Part shown: positions 1-6,614 of the stretch, in pieces | How the letters are laid out: the number at the start of each line of letters is the position of its first letter | How positions within the stretch are numbered: the first letter of the stretch is position 1 | NCBI GenBank assembly: GCA_937871735.1 | Contig: CALMOI010000040.1 | Coordinates: forward strand, 1 to 9,301 | From: an uncultured Comamonadaceae bacterium | GTDB lineage: Bacteria > Pseudomonadota > Gammaproteobacteria > Burkholderiales > Burkholderiaceae_C | Length of the DNA stretch: 9,301 nucleotides | Direction: 5' to 3' | Made by a program: the position numbers and the translations under genes | Notes under the pieces: generated by a model | Told to the model about the DNA's origin: nothing | What the model saw: the letters and a program-made list of their open reading frames with translations, nothing else | Databases searched by the model: none

Positions 1-572
1 GCTGCGGTACCTGCTATGACCAGTTGCAGGGCTACCAGTTCGACAAGATTTTCCCCGGCTGCCGCATCATCGACATCCACGAATATCTGCTGGAAAAGGG
101 CATCACGCTGAACGCCAGTGCGGGCGGCTACCTGTACCACGACCCTTGCCACACCCCGATGAAGCTGCAAGACCCGATGAAAACGGTGAAGGCGCTGATC
201 GGCAACAACGTGGTCAAGAGCGACCGCTGCTGCGGCGAATCGGGCACGCTGGGCGTGACCCGGCCCGACATCTCGACGCAAGTGCGCTTCCGTAAGGAAG
301 AGGAGCTGCAAAAGAACGTCGTCACCCTGCAAGCCTTGAACGCGGCCACCAGCCCGGCTGCGGCCAGCGCCCCGCAAGGCGATGTCAAAATTTTGACCAG
401 CTGCCCAAGCTGCCTGCAAGGCTTGACCCGCTACGGCAATGACTTGCCCAACGGCCTGCTCGAAGCCGACTACATCGTGGTCGAAATGGCGAACCAGATT
501 TTGGGCGACAACTGGCTGCCCGAGTACGTCAGCGCTGCCAACACCGGCGGTATTGAGCGCGTGTTAGTGTGA
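1..572 (+). CDS. C-terminal part of a large FAD/Fe-S oxidoreductase (DUF3683 / GlpC-like CCG domains), 5' end outside window
   Basis: The reading frame is open from base 3 to a TGA at 570-572, giving about 189 residues of a C-terminus. It begins with CGTC (bases 3-14), the CxxC end of one cysteine-rich CCG domain. A second CCG domain follows: DPCH (Cys codon 147-149), then DRCCGESG, then SCPSC. This pattern of Cys, CC and CxxC is the iron-sulfur ligand set of GlpC / heterodisulfide reductase subunit D type proteins. In Burkholderiales such a tail usually ends a protein of over 1,200 residues with an FAD-binding domain related to D-lactate dehydrogenase / glycolate oxidase, followed by ferredoxin-like and CCG domains. 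That assignment rests on family memory, since the flavin part is not visible. The substrate is unknown; a 2-hydroxyacid such as lactate is a guess. An Ala-rich stretch lengthens the CC to CxxC spacing to 56 residues. The next gene follows after 22 bp. Confidence 0.8.
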   Translation, partial: CGTCYDQLQGYQFDKIFPGCRIIDIHEYLLEKGITLNASAGGYLYHDPCHTPMKLQDPMKTVKALIGNNVVKSDRCCGESGTLGVTRPDISTQVRFRKEEELQKNVVTLQALNAATSPAAASAPQGDVKILTSCPSCLQGLTRYGNDLPNGLLEADYIVVEMANQILGDNWLPEYVSAANTGGIERVLV

Positions 573-594
573 TTTTGAGAAAACAGGTGATCTC

Positions 595-1008
595 ATGGCT
601 GGTTTGACATCCAACTCACCCACACCCCAAGCCCTGACGGTACACAGCCAGTCGCGGGTGTTGGAGGTGGGTTTTTCTGACGGCGCGGAGTTCCGCATTC
701 CGTTTGAGCTGCTGCGCATTTGTTCGCCGTCTGCCGAGGTGCAGGGCCACGGGCCGGGCCAAGAGGTGCTGCAAACCGGCAAGCGCGATGTGGGCATCAC
801 CGCGCTGGAGCAGGTGGGCAATTACGCGGTGCAGCCGACGTTTTCTGATGGGCACAACACCGGCATCTATACGTGGGACTACCTGTACTTCTTGGGCTCG
901 CAGCAGGCGCAAATCTGGGCGGACTACGAGGCCCGCTTGCAAGCGGCGGGCGTTGAGCGCGATGCACCCATGCCCGAAAAAGGCGGCCACTCCTGCGCCA
1001 GCCATTGA
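595..1008 (+). CDS. DUF971 family protein (gamma-butyrobetaine hydroxylase-like N-terminal domain)
   Basis: This is a 137-residue soluble protein. The DUF971 fold is recognisable from LEVGFSDG at residues 23-30, FRIPFELLR with SPSAEVQGHG at 33-53, and YAVQPTFSDGHNTGIYTW at 77-94. The related N-terminal domain of gamma-butyrobetaine hydroxylase binds zinc through three Cys and one His. Here only Cys43 and His87 appear near equivalent places, so a canonical zinc site seems degenerate. The protein ends in GGHSCASH, a short His/Cys tail that could bind metal. DUF971 is also found fused to Mrp/ApbC Fe-S carrier ATPases in other bacteria, which hints at iron-sulfur work, but no function is proven. 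The ATG is preceded by AGGTGA at 585-590, four bases away. With only 22 bp to the upstream Fe-S oxidoreductase, the two are probably cotranscribed. Confidence 0.85.
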   Translation: MAGLTSNSPTPQALTVHSQSRVLEVGFSDGAEFRIPFELLRICSPSAEVQGHGPGQEVLQTGKRDVGITALEQVGNYAVQPTFSDGHNTGIYTWDYLYFLGSQQAQIWADYEARLQAAGVERDAPMPEKGGHSCASH

Positions 1009-1073
1009 GGCGGGCGCACGCTGACGTGCCACCCAAGCCGTCGCTGCATCGCCTTGGTGCTGATCGGCGTTAA

Positions 1074-1095
1074 CCCGGCACTGTTGGGTGCTGGG
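1074..1095 (+). repeat. Imperfect inverted repeat between the DUF971 gene and ubiE
   Basis: The arms CCCGGCAC (1074-1081) and GTGCTGGG (1088-1095) pair over 8 positions, one of them G-U, around a 6-base loop. No T-run follows directly. It abuts the -10-like box at 1097-1102, so it could be an operator-like site or chance. It is weak evidence alone. Confidence 0.25.
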
Positions 1096-1096
1096 G

Positions 1097-1102
1097 CATA
1101 AT
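1097..1102 (+). promoter_or_regulatory. Possible -10 box (CATAAT) of a ubiE promoter
   Basis: CATAAT matches five of six bases of the sigma-70 -10 consensus and lies 88 bp before the ubiE ATG, in the longest gap of the window. I find no good -35 hexamer at 16-18 bp upstream and no extended -10 TGn. If used, transcription would start near 1109 and give a leader of about 80 nt that contains the hairpin at 1118-1155. Confidence 0.4.
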
Positions 1103-1117
1103 TTCTGCCTGTTTTTG

Positions 1118-1162
1118 ATGCGCCGCCCCCGGTCGTGAGGCCCAAGGCGGTGCATTTGTTTT
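1118..1162 (+). terminator. Hairpin plus T-rich run before ubiE (terminator of the upstream genes or leader attenuator)
   Basis: The arms ATGCGCCGCC (1118-1127) and GGCGGTGCAT (1146-1155) pair at all 10 positions, with a single G-U at 1122/1151, around an 18-base loop. The stem is followed by TTGTTTT (1156-1162), which resembles the U-tract of an intrinsic terminator. It ends about 28 bp before the ubiE start and lies downstream of the possible -10 at 1097-1102. It could end read-through from the DUF971 gene, act as an attenuator in the ubiE leader, or simply structure the leader. The long loop makes it weaker than a textbook terminator. Confidence 0.45.
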
Positions 1163-1190
1163 GTCGTTACTTCTCCAAGGCCCGCAGATC

Positions 1191-1922
1191 ATGAGCACCA
1201 CCCACTTCGGTTTCCAGTCGGTCGATGAAAAAGACAAAGCGCGCCATGTGCGTCAGGTGTTCGACTCGGTGGCGGCCAAGTACGACGTGATGAACGATCT
1301 GATGTCAGCCGGTCTGCACCGCCTGTGGAAGGCGTACACCATCACGGTGGCGAATCCGCGCGAGGGCTATCAGGTGCTGGACATTGCGGGCGGCACGGGT
1401 GATTTGTCATTGGCGTTTGCCAAGAAAGTCGGCAAAACCGGGCGCGTGGTTCACACCGACATCAACGAAGCCATGCTGCGCACCGGGCGCGACCGTCTGC
1501 TGGACGCGGGCGTGGTGTTGCCCACGCTGGTTTGTGATGCAGAAAAGCTGCCTTTCCCTGACAACCATTTCGACATTGTGAGCGTGGCCTTTGGCCTGCG
1601 CAACATGACGCACAAAGATGTGGCGCTGGCCGAGATGTGCCGTGTGCTCAAGCCCGGCGGCAAGCTGATGGTGCTGGAGTTCTCCAAAGTCGCCAAGCCG
1701 CTGGAAAAGCCTTACGACTGGTATTCGTTCAAGGTGCTGCCGCGCCTAGGCAAGCTGGTTGCCGGTGACGATGCCAGTTACCGCTATTTGGCCGAGTCCA
1801 TTCGCATGCATCCGAGCCAAGAAGAACTCAAAACCCTTATGAAGCAAAGCGGTTTTGGCCATGTGGACTATCACAACCTCACAGGCGGGATGGTGGCATT
1901 GCATGTTGGAATCAAGTGCTGA
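1191..1922 (+). CDS. ubiE: UbiE, ubiquinone/menaquinone biosynthesis C-methyltransferase
   Basis: This 243-residue protein is close to the usual length (251 in E. coli). It is an SAM-dependent class I methyltransferase that methylates the benzoquinol ring carbon in ubiquinone synthesis; where menaquinone is made, the same enzyme methylates demethylmenaquinol. Both UbiE family signatures are present: YDVMNDLMSAGLHRLW at residues 31-46 and RVLKPGGKLMVLEFS at 151-165. The SAM-binding loop is VLDIAGGTGD at 62-71, the acidic residue ending strand 2 is Asp90, and CDAEKLPF at 115-122 is the next SAM-contact motif. The start is taken at the ATG at 1191, giving the family-like N-terminus MSTTHFGF, with AAGG at 1177-1180 upstream. 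An in-frame TTG at 1161 falls next to the leader hairpin and is unlikely. The C-terminus ends in GIKC. The Tim44-like gene follows after 31 bp, so the genes are probably in one operon. Confidence 0.97.
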   Translation: MSTTHFGFQSVDEKDKARHVRQVFDSVAAKYDVMNDLMSAGLHRLWKAYTITVANPREGYQVLDIAGGTGDLSLAFAKKVGKTGRVVHTDINEAMLRTGRDRLLDAGVVLPTLVCDAEKLPFPDNHFDIVSVAFGLRNMTHKDVALAEMCRVLKPGGKLMVLEFSKVAKPLEKPYDWYSFKVLPRLGKLVAGDDASYRYLAESIRMHPSQEELKTLMKQSGFGHVDYHNLTGGMVALHVGIKC

Positions 1923-1943
1923 AGATGCTTTTTCCCGAATAAC

Positions 1944-1949
1944 TGGAGG
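1944..1949 (+). promoter_or_regulatory. Shine-Dalgarno site TGGAGG deciding the start of the Tim44-like gene
   Basis: TGGAGG lies 4 bp before the ATG at 1954. The frame is open upstream into ubiE (possible start at 1855), but the site and the signal-peptide-like residues that follow favour 1954. Confidence 0.75.
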
Positions 1950-1953
1950 CAAT

Positions 1954-2958
1954 ATGAAGTACTTATTTTCCCTGATGCTGGTGGTGGCGATGCTGGTAGG
2001 CAGCATGGATGCGGAGGCCGCACGGCGGCTGGGCGGTGGCAAGTCCATCGGTCAGCAATCGAGCAACGTGACGCAGCGTAACGCCAGCCCGACGGCACCC
2101 GGCGGCACACAAAACGCCACGCAAAACAGCACACCCAACATGCCCGCTGCCGCTCCGGCGGTGGCTCCGAAAAAGCCGTGGGGCGCGATGCTCGGCGGTT
2201 TGGCCGCTGGTCTGGGTTTGGCTTGGTTGGCCAGCTCGCTGGGCTTGGGCGGCGCTTTGGGTCAGATGCTGATGTTCGGCTTGTTGGCTGCTGGCGTGAT
2301 GCTGGTGGTTGGCATGGTGATGCGCGCTCGCGCTAGCAAGGCTTCTGCTGCGGGAGCGGGCAGCATGGGCGGTCGCCCGCTGGCGTTTGAAGGCGTGGGC
2401 AGCTCGCCCGCCGTGGCCGCCACGCCGCCGCAGTACAGCGCCGATCATGTGGGCAACGATGCCTCAGCCCGCCCGTGGGAGCGCAACACCACGTCGTTTG
2501 ATGCGCGCCAGTTGGCGCAGCAATCGGGCGGCTCCATGATCGGCTCGGCATTGAGTGGCGCGCAAAGCTGGGGCGTGCCCGCCGACTTTGACACCGACGG
2601 CTTCATCACCGCCGCCAAGCGCAATTTCGTGACCTTGCAAGATGCATGGGATCGCTCCGACATTCCGGCGCTGCGCGCCATGATGACCGATGGCATGCTG
2701 ACAGAGATCAAAGCCCAATTGGCGGAGCGCGAAAACCACACGCCCGGCCAACCGAACAAAACCGATGTGGTGATGCTGGAAGCCCAACTGCTGGGCATTG
2801 AAGACCTGCCGCAAGCCTACATGGCCAGCGTCGAGTTCAACGGCATGATCCGCGAAGAGCCCTCGGCTGGCCCCAGCCCGTTCCGCGAAGTGTGGAACAT
2901 GACCAAGTCCAAGAGCGGCGGCGGCTGGCTGGTGGCGGGCGTGCAAGCCCTGCAATAA
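1954..2958 (+). CDS. Membrane-associated Tim44-like domain protein in the ubi cluster
   Basis: The protein has 334 residues. Residues 1-23 look like a signal peptide or membrane anchor: MKY, a hydrophobic core, then AEAA before RR. Residues 24-74 are low in complexity, rich in Asn, Gln, Ser, Thr, Pro and Ala. Residues 75-124 form a Gly/Ala-rich hydrophobic pair of helices (two predicted membrane segments with small-residue spacing), ending in the basic MRARASK. A second flexible linker covers about 130-210. The C-terminal 120 residues, from ADFDTDGFITAAKRNFVTLQ to the end, resemble the Tim44 / MRPL45 fold: a helix, the Trp-Asp start WDRSDIPALRAMMTD, the acidic strand region, and REVWNMTKSKSGGGWLVAGVQ. 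Tim44 domains bind membranes or partner proteins; the bacterial role is not established. Its place between ubiE and ubiJ suggests, without proving, a link to ubiquinone synthesis. It is set 31 bp behind ubiE and 54 bp before ubiJ. Confidence 0.85.
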   Translation: MKYLFSLMLVVAMLVGSMDAEAARRLGGGKSIGQQSSNVTQRNASPTAPGGTQNATQNSTPNMPAAAPAVAPKKPWGAMLGGLAAGLGLAWLASSLGLGGALGQMLMFGLLAAGVMLVVGMVMRARASKASAAGAGSMGGRPLAFEGVGSSPAVAATPPQYSADHVGNDASARPWERNTTSFDARQLAQQSGGSMIGSALSGAQSWGVPADFDTDGFITAAKRNFVTLQDAWDRSDIPALRAMMTDGMLTEIKAQLAERENHTPGQPNKTDVVMLEAQLLGIEDLPQAYMASVEFNGMIREEPSAGPSPFREVWNMTKSKSGGGWLVAGVQALQ

Positions 2959-2970
2959 GCGGCAGACCTT

Positions 2971-2993
2971 GCCGAGCAGCGCGCTCGGCCTTT
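2971..2993 (+). terminator. Small hairpin after the Tim44-like gene, weak terminator or transcript structure
   Basis: The arms GCCGAGC (2971-2977) and GCTCGGC (2983-2989) pair perfectly over 7 bp around the loop AGCGC, 12 bp after the stop codon. Only CTTT follows (2990-2993), so termination would be inefficient. It may partly separate ubiE and the Tim44-like gene from ubiJ and ubiB. Confidence 0.4.
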
Positions 2994-2998
2994 CGGGG

Positions 2999-3004
2999 AA
3001 TAAT
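2999..3004 (+). promoter_or_regulatory. Possible -10 box (AATAAT) very close to the ubiJ start
   Basis: AATAAT matches five of six bases of the -10 consensus. Transcription would begin near 3010-3013, at or next to the ubiJ ATG at 3013, giving a leaderless or nearly leaderless message. There is no good -35 at the usual spacing; TTGCCG at 2969-2974 is 24 bp away. This is suggestive only. Confidence 0.25.
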
Positions 3005-3012
3005 CGGGGACT

Positions 3013-3567
3013 ATGGCAACACAGTCCCCTTTTTCTTTGGTCGCTGGTCTGGTCGAACAGGTTGGCGCTGGTCTGCAACCCCCGGCTTGGCTGATCAGCG
3101 AGCTCCAGCACCGGCTGGTGCTGTTCCTCAACCATGTGCTGATGCAAGAGCCCGAGGCCCAAGCGCGGCTGGTGCGCCAAAAAGGCCAGCAAATTCGGCT
3201 GCAATGGCGCAACTTTGCGCTGCAACTGAGCGCCACTCCGGCGGGTTTGCTGGAGCTGTCTGACGGCAGCGCCGAACCCGCTTTGCAGCTCACCATCACC
3301 GACACTTCGCCGTTTGGCTTGGTGCAAACGGCCTTGCGCGGCGACAAACCCGGCGTTCGCATTGAAGGCGATGTGCAACTGGCCGCCGAGGTCAACTGGC
3401 TGGCCGACCACGTGCGCTGGGATGCCGAAGAAGACTTGGCCCGCGTGCTGGGCGACGTGCCTGCACAGGCGCTGGGCCGCGCCGCCCGCAGCGCTGCGCA
3501 AGCGCTGCAACAGTTCGTGCTCAACCGTCCAGGCCGTGGCGCTGGCGGCGACAAGGCCGCTTCATGA
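3013..3567 (+). CDS. ubiJ: UbiJ, SCP2-domain accessory factor of ubiquinone biosynthesis
   Basis: This 184-residue protein is a little shorter than E. coli UbiJ (about 200). UbiJ has an N-terminal SCP2 (sterol carrier protein 2) fold that binds lipids and helps the soluble Ubi hydroxylases and methyltransferases work as a complex; it is needed for aerobic ubiquinone synthesis. Visible features are the helix PAWLISELQHRLVLFLNHVL at residues 24-43, beta-rich SCP2 strands (RLQWRNFALQLSATPAGLLEL at about 62-82), the family-like GVRIEGDVQLAAEVNWL at 114-130, and RWDAEEDLARVLGDVPA at 135-151. The last is the conserved Trp-Asp-x-Glu-Glu-Asp-Leu-Ala block of UbiJ proteins. The tail is Arg/Gly/Ala-rich. 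The ATG at 3013 has only GGGGA two bases away as a ribosome-site candidate. Its stop overlaps the ubiB start by four bases (ATGA at 3564-3567), so the two are translationally coupled. Confidence 0.9.
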   Translation: MATQSPFSLVAGLVEQVGAGLQPPAWLISELQHRLVLFLNHVLMQEPEAQARLVRQKGQQIRLQWRNFALQLSATPAGLLELSDGSAEPALQLTITDTSPFGLVQTALRGDKPGVRIEGDVQLAAEVNWLADHVRWDAEEDLARVLGDVPAQALGRAARSAAQALQQFVLNRPGRGAGGDKAAS

Positions 3568-5129
3568 CACGGTTGTACCGGGGCGTTTTCATCGTCTGGA
3601 TTGCCCTGCGCTACGGGCTCGACGAGCTGGTGCTCAGCAATTTTCGCCACCCCAGCTTGCGCGTGCTGACGCGCGTGTTGACGGTGGGGCGCGATTTGTC
3701 TGCGCCGCGTGGTCAGCGCCTGCGCGAGGCGCTGGAGCGGCTGGGGCCAATCTTTGTCAAATTTGGGCAGGTGCTGTCGACCCGGCGTGATTTGCTGCCC
3801 GCCGACATCGCCGATGAGCTGGCGCATTTGCAAGACCGGGTGCCGCCATTCAGCTCGGCGGTGGCGGTGGCGACCATTGAGCGTGCCTTCCAGCGCCCGG
3901 TGGACGAGATTTTCAGCAGCTTTGAACGCGAGCCGGTGGCCAGCGCCTCGATTGCGCAAGTCCACTTCGCCACCCTCAAAGGCCGCGATGGGAAAGAGCG
4001 CGAAGTGGCCGTCAAAGTGCTGCGCCCCGGCATGCTGCCGGTGATCGACAAAGACTTGGGCCTGATGCGCATGATGGCCGCTTGGGTTGAAGGTCTGAGC
4101 GCCGACGGCAAGCGCCTGAAGCCGCGCGAGGTGGTGGCCGAGTTCGACAAGTACCTGCACGACGAGCTGGACTTGGTGCGCGAAGCCTCCAGCGCCGCCC
4201 AACTGCGCCGCAACATGGCGGGGCTGGAGCTCGTGCTGATTCCCGAAATGCACTGGGATTACTGCCACCCTGAGGTGATGGTGATGGAGCGCATGAAGGG
4301 CGTGCCCATCAGCCAAACCGAGCGCCTGCGCGCCGCCGGGGTGGACATCAAAAAGCTGGCCCGCGATGGCGTGACCATTTTCTTCACGCAGGTGTTTCGC
4401 GATGGGTTTTTCCACGCCGACATGCATCCGGGCAACATTCAAGTCAGCTTGGATCCGAAAACCTTCGGGCGCTATATCTCGCTGGACTTTGGCATTGTCG
4501 GCACGCTGACCGAGTACGACAAAGAATACCTAGCGCAGAACTTCACGGCGTTTTTCCGACGTGACTACAAGCGCGTGGCCGAGCTGCACATCGAGTCCGG
4601 CTGGGTGCCGCCTGCCACGCGAGTGGACGAACTGGAAGCCGCCATCCGCGCCTGCTGCGAACCGATGTTTGACCGGCCTTTGAAGGAGATTTCCCTCGGG
4701 CTGGTGTTGATGCGCTTGTTCCAAACCTCGCGCCGCTTTCAGGTGGAGATTCAGCCGCAATTGGTGCTGCTGCAAAAAACCCTGCTCAACATCGAAGGGC
4801 TGGGGCGCGACCTTGACCCCGATCTGGACTTGTGGAACACCGCCAAGCCGTTCTTAGAGAAATGGATGATTGACCAAATCGGCCCGCGCAAGCTGTTCAA
4901 TGAACTCAAGGCTCAAGCCCCGCGCTATGCCAAGTTGCTGCCCGAGCTGCCGCGCTTGCTGGACGACTTTTTGCGCCATCGCGGTGGCGCTGACAACCAG
5001 CTCATGACGCAGTTGCTGCAAGAGCAACGCCGCACCAACCAACTGCTGCAAAAGCTGATCTACGGTGGCATTGGCTTTGCTTGCGGCTTGCTGGCCATGC
5101 AATTCGTGCTGCGCATTCGTCTGTTTTAA
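3564..5129 (+). CDS. ubiB: UbiB, atypical kinase-like membrane ATPase of ubiquinone biosynthesis
   Basis: This 521-residue protein (546 in E. coli) belongs to the ABC1/ADCK/UbiB family, which includes yeast Coq8 and human COQ8A. These bind and hydrolyse ATP and support ubiquinone synthesis, probably by moving or exposing lipid intermediates, and are not ordinary protein kinases. The family hallmarks are intact. KFGQ at residues 66-69 (the KxGQ motif, in FVKFGQVLSTRRDLLP) comes first, then the Ala-rich loop ASASIAQVH at 126-134 that replaces a P-loop. The ATP-binding Lys151 sits in VAVKVLRPG. ELD at 201-203 is the ExD motif, HADMHPGN at 284-291 is the catalytic loop, and DFG at 308-310 the metal-binding motif. 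The C-terminus ends in a hydrophobic segment at about 499-517 followed by Arg, a membrane anchor. It is coupled to ubiJ by ATGA, and a symporter gene follows after 18 bp. Confidence 0.97.
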   Translation: MTRLYRGVFIVWIALRYGLDELVLSNFRHPSLRVLTRVLTVGRDLSAPRGQRLREALERLGPIFVKFGQVLSTRRDLLPADIADELAHLQDRVPPFSSAVAVATIERAFQRPVDEIFSSFEREPVASASIAQVHFATLKGRDGKEREVAVKVLRPGMLPVIDKDLGLMRMMAAWVEGLSADGKRLKPREVVAEFDKYLHDELDLVREASSAAQLRRNMAGLELVLIPEMHWDYCHPEVMVMERMKGVPISQTERLRAAGVDIKKLARDGVTIFFTQVFRDGFFHADMHPGNIQVSLDPKTFGRYISLDFGIVGTLTEYDKEYLAQNFTAFFRRDYKRVAELHIESGWVPPATRVDELEAAIRACCEPMFDRPLKEISLGLVLMRLFQTSRRFQVEIQPQLVLLQKTLLNIEGLGRDLDPDLDLWNTAKPFLEKWMIDQIGPRKLFNELKAQAPRYAKLLPELPRLLDDFLRHRGGADNQLMTQLLQEQRRTNQLLQKLIYGGIGFACGLLAMQFVLRIRLF

Positions 5130-5134
5130 GGGTT

Positions 5135-5141
5135 GAAGGAG
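5135..5141 (+). promoter_or_regulatory. Strong Shine-Dalgarno site GAAGGAG deciding the symporter start
   Basis: GAAGGAG lies 6 bp before the ATG at 5148. It falls downstream of the alternative in-frame TTG at 5133, which rules that start out in practice. Confidence 0.85.
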
Positions 5142-5147
5142 TCCAAC

Positions 5148-6593
5148 ATGCTGTTGACCTTGGTCATCGCTTATTTGCTGGTCACCATCGCGATTGGTCT
5201 GTGGGCGGCCAAGCGGGTGAAGAACACGGCTGACTTTGCCATTGCCGGGCGGCATTTGCCGCTGGCGATGATCATCACCACCACTTTTGCCACCTGGTTT
5301 GGCTCGGAAACGGTGCTGGGCATTCCGGCCAAGTTCGTGCAAAGCGGCCTGAACGGCGTGGTGGAAGACCCGTTTGGCGCGGGCACTTGCTTGATTTTGG
5401 TGGGGCTGTTTTTTGCGAGCAAGCTCTACAAAAAGTCACTGCTGACCATCAGCGACTACTACCGCGAACGCTATGGCCGCGTGGTTGAGGTGGTGTGCAG
5501 CCTGATCATCATCCTGAGCTACTTGGGCTGGGTGTCGGCGCAGGTCACGGCGCTGGGCTTGGTGTTCAATTTGCTGTCGCAAGGCAGCATCAGCGTGCCG
5601 ATGGGCATGGTGTTGGGCACGGCCTCGATCTTGGCTTACACGCTGTTTGGCGGCATGTGGTCGGTGGCGGTGACCGACTTTATCCAGATGATTATCTTGG
5701 TGGTGGGCTTGTCCGTCATCGCCGTGTTCGCGGCTGATCAAGCTGGGGGCGCAGGCAAAGTGATTGCACTGGCGCAGCGCAAAGAGCTGTTCAAGTTCTT
5801 GCCCGAGCCCAATTACGCGCAGGTGCTGGGCTTCATTGCGGCAGCCATCACCATGATGCTGGGCTCGATTCCACAGCAGGACGTGTTCCAGCGCGTGATG
5901 TCGGCCAAGAACGAATACGCCGCCACGCGCGGCCCGGTGATTGGTGGCGTTTGCTACATTTTGTTTGCGTTTGTGCCGATGTTCATCGTCACCAGCGCGC
6001 TGATCATCATGCCGGACGTGGCCGAAAAGCTGATCAAAGAAGACCCGCAAAAAGTCATTCCCACGCTGGTGATGGAGAAGATGCCATTTGCGATGCAGGT
6101 GCTGTTTTTTGGCGCACTGCTGTCGGCGTTGAAATCGACCGCGTCTGCCACGCTGCTGGCCCCGTCGGTGACGTTTGTGGAGAACATCTGGCGGCAGTTT
6201 TTCCCGCGCATGAATGACAAGCAAGAGTTGTGGACGATGCGCGTGGCGGTGCTGGTGTTCAGCGCCTGTGTTTGCGCCTATGCGATTGCGCTGCAAGGCA
6301 CGTCGATTTACGACATGGTGTCCAGCGCCTACCAAGTCACGCTGGTGGGCGCGTTTGTGCCGCTGGTGTTTGGGCTGTACTGGCCGCGCGCCAGCACGCA
6401 AGGTGCGGTGTTGTCTATCGTGCTGGGCGTGCTGACTTGGGTGCTGTTCTTGGCCACGCCTGTGGGCGCAGAGTTTCCGGCGCAGTTGGCTGGTTTGCTG
6501 GCCGCGCTGGCCGGGATGCTGCTGGGCTCGCTGGGGCCGCAAGCCATTGCGCACAGCCACGGCGCGCACCACAAGGTCAAGGGCGTGGCTTAA
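5148..6593 (+). CDS. Sodium:solute symporter family transporter
   Basis: This 481-residue integral membrane protein has about 12-13 hydrophobic segments, the usual size for the SSS (solute:sodium symporter) family. Family features in order are: TM1 at about residues 3-21, the TM2 region TTFATWFGSETVLGIP at 45-60, YTLFGGMWSVAVTDFIQ at 164-180 (the GG-x-W-x-V-x-x-TD-x-x-Q block), SIPQQDVFQRVMSAK at 240-254, and ALLSALKSTASATLLAPS at 323-340. The last is the Ser/Thr-rich helix that forms the sodium site in characterised members. The C-terminus is short and His-rich (AHSHGAHHK at 468-476). The substrate cannot be read from sequence; members carry sugars, proline, pantothenate, acetate or other small solutes. 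It begins 18 bp after ubiB on the same strand with a strong ribosome site, so cotranscription with ubiB is likely even though no functional link to ubiquinone is evident. Confidence 0.92.
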   Translation: MLLTLVIAYLLVTIAIGLWAAKRVKNTADFAIAGRHLPLAMIITTTFATWFGSETVLGIPAKFVQSGLNGVVEDPFGAGTCLILVGLFFASKLYKKSLLTISDYYRERYGRVVEVVCSLIIILSYLGWVSAQVTALGLVFNLLSQGSISVPMGMVLGTASILAYTLFGGMWSVAVTDFIQMIILVVGLSVIAVFAADQAGGAGKVIALAQRKELFKFLPEPNYAQVLGFIAAAITMMLGSIPQQDVFQRVMSAKNEYAATRGPVIGGVCYILFAFVPMFIVTSALIIMPDVAEKLIKEDPQKVIPTLVMEKMPFAMQVLFFGALLSALKSTASATLLAPSVTFVENIWRQFFPRMNDKQELWTMRVAVLVFSACVCAYAIALQGTSIYDMVSSAYQVTLVGAFVPLVFGLYWPRASTQGAVLSIVLGVLTWVLFLATPVGAEFPAQLAGLLAALAGMLLGSLGPQAIAHSHGAHHKVKGVA

Positions 6594-6614
6594 TGCCTGC
6601 CATGACCCCCCGCC

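Noticed and set aside
616..1155. 179-codon open frame on the - strand covering the DUF971 gene and the gap before ubiE
   Set aside because: Most of it is opposite DUF971. The part in the gap has no ribosome site or motif and overlaps the leader hairpin.
1161..1190. N-terminal extension of UbiE from a TTG
   Set aside because: It would add residues not seen in the family and starts within the T-rich run of the hairpin. The ATG at 1191 gives the usual N-terminus and length.
1855..1953. Upstream start of the Tim44-like protein inside ubiE
   Set aside because: TGGAGG at 1944-1949 and the signal-peptide-like sequence place the start at 1954.
2464..3510. 348-codon open frame on the - strand opposite the Tim44-like gene and ubiJ
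   Set aside because: It overlaps two real genes and the gap between them, and its composition is that of an antisense shadow.
2817..4442. 541-codon open frame on the - strand across the Tim44-like, ubiJ and ubiB genes
   Set aside because: It spans three well-supported + genes, has a low-complexity His/Gln/Arg-rich translation and no family motif. It is an antisense shadow.
5133..5147. TTG start for the symporter
   Set aside because: It lies before the strong ribosome site GAAGGAG, which serves the ATG at 5148.
5436..6572. 378-codon open frame on the - strand opposite the symporter
   Set aside because: It is extremely Arg/His/Gln-rich, as expected when a hydrophobic membrane-protein gene is read in reverse. 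No domain is visible.
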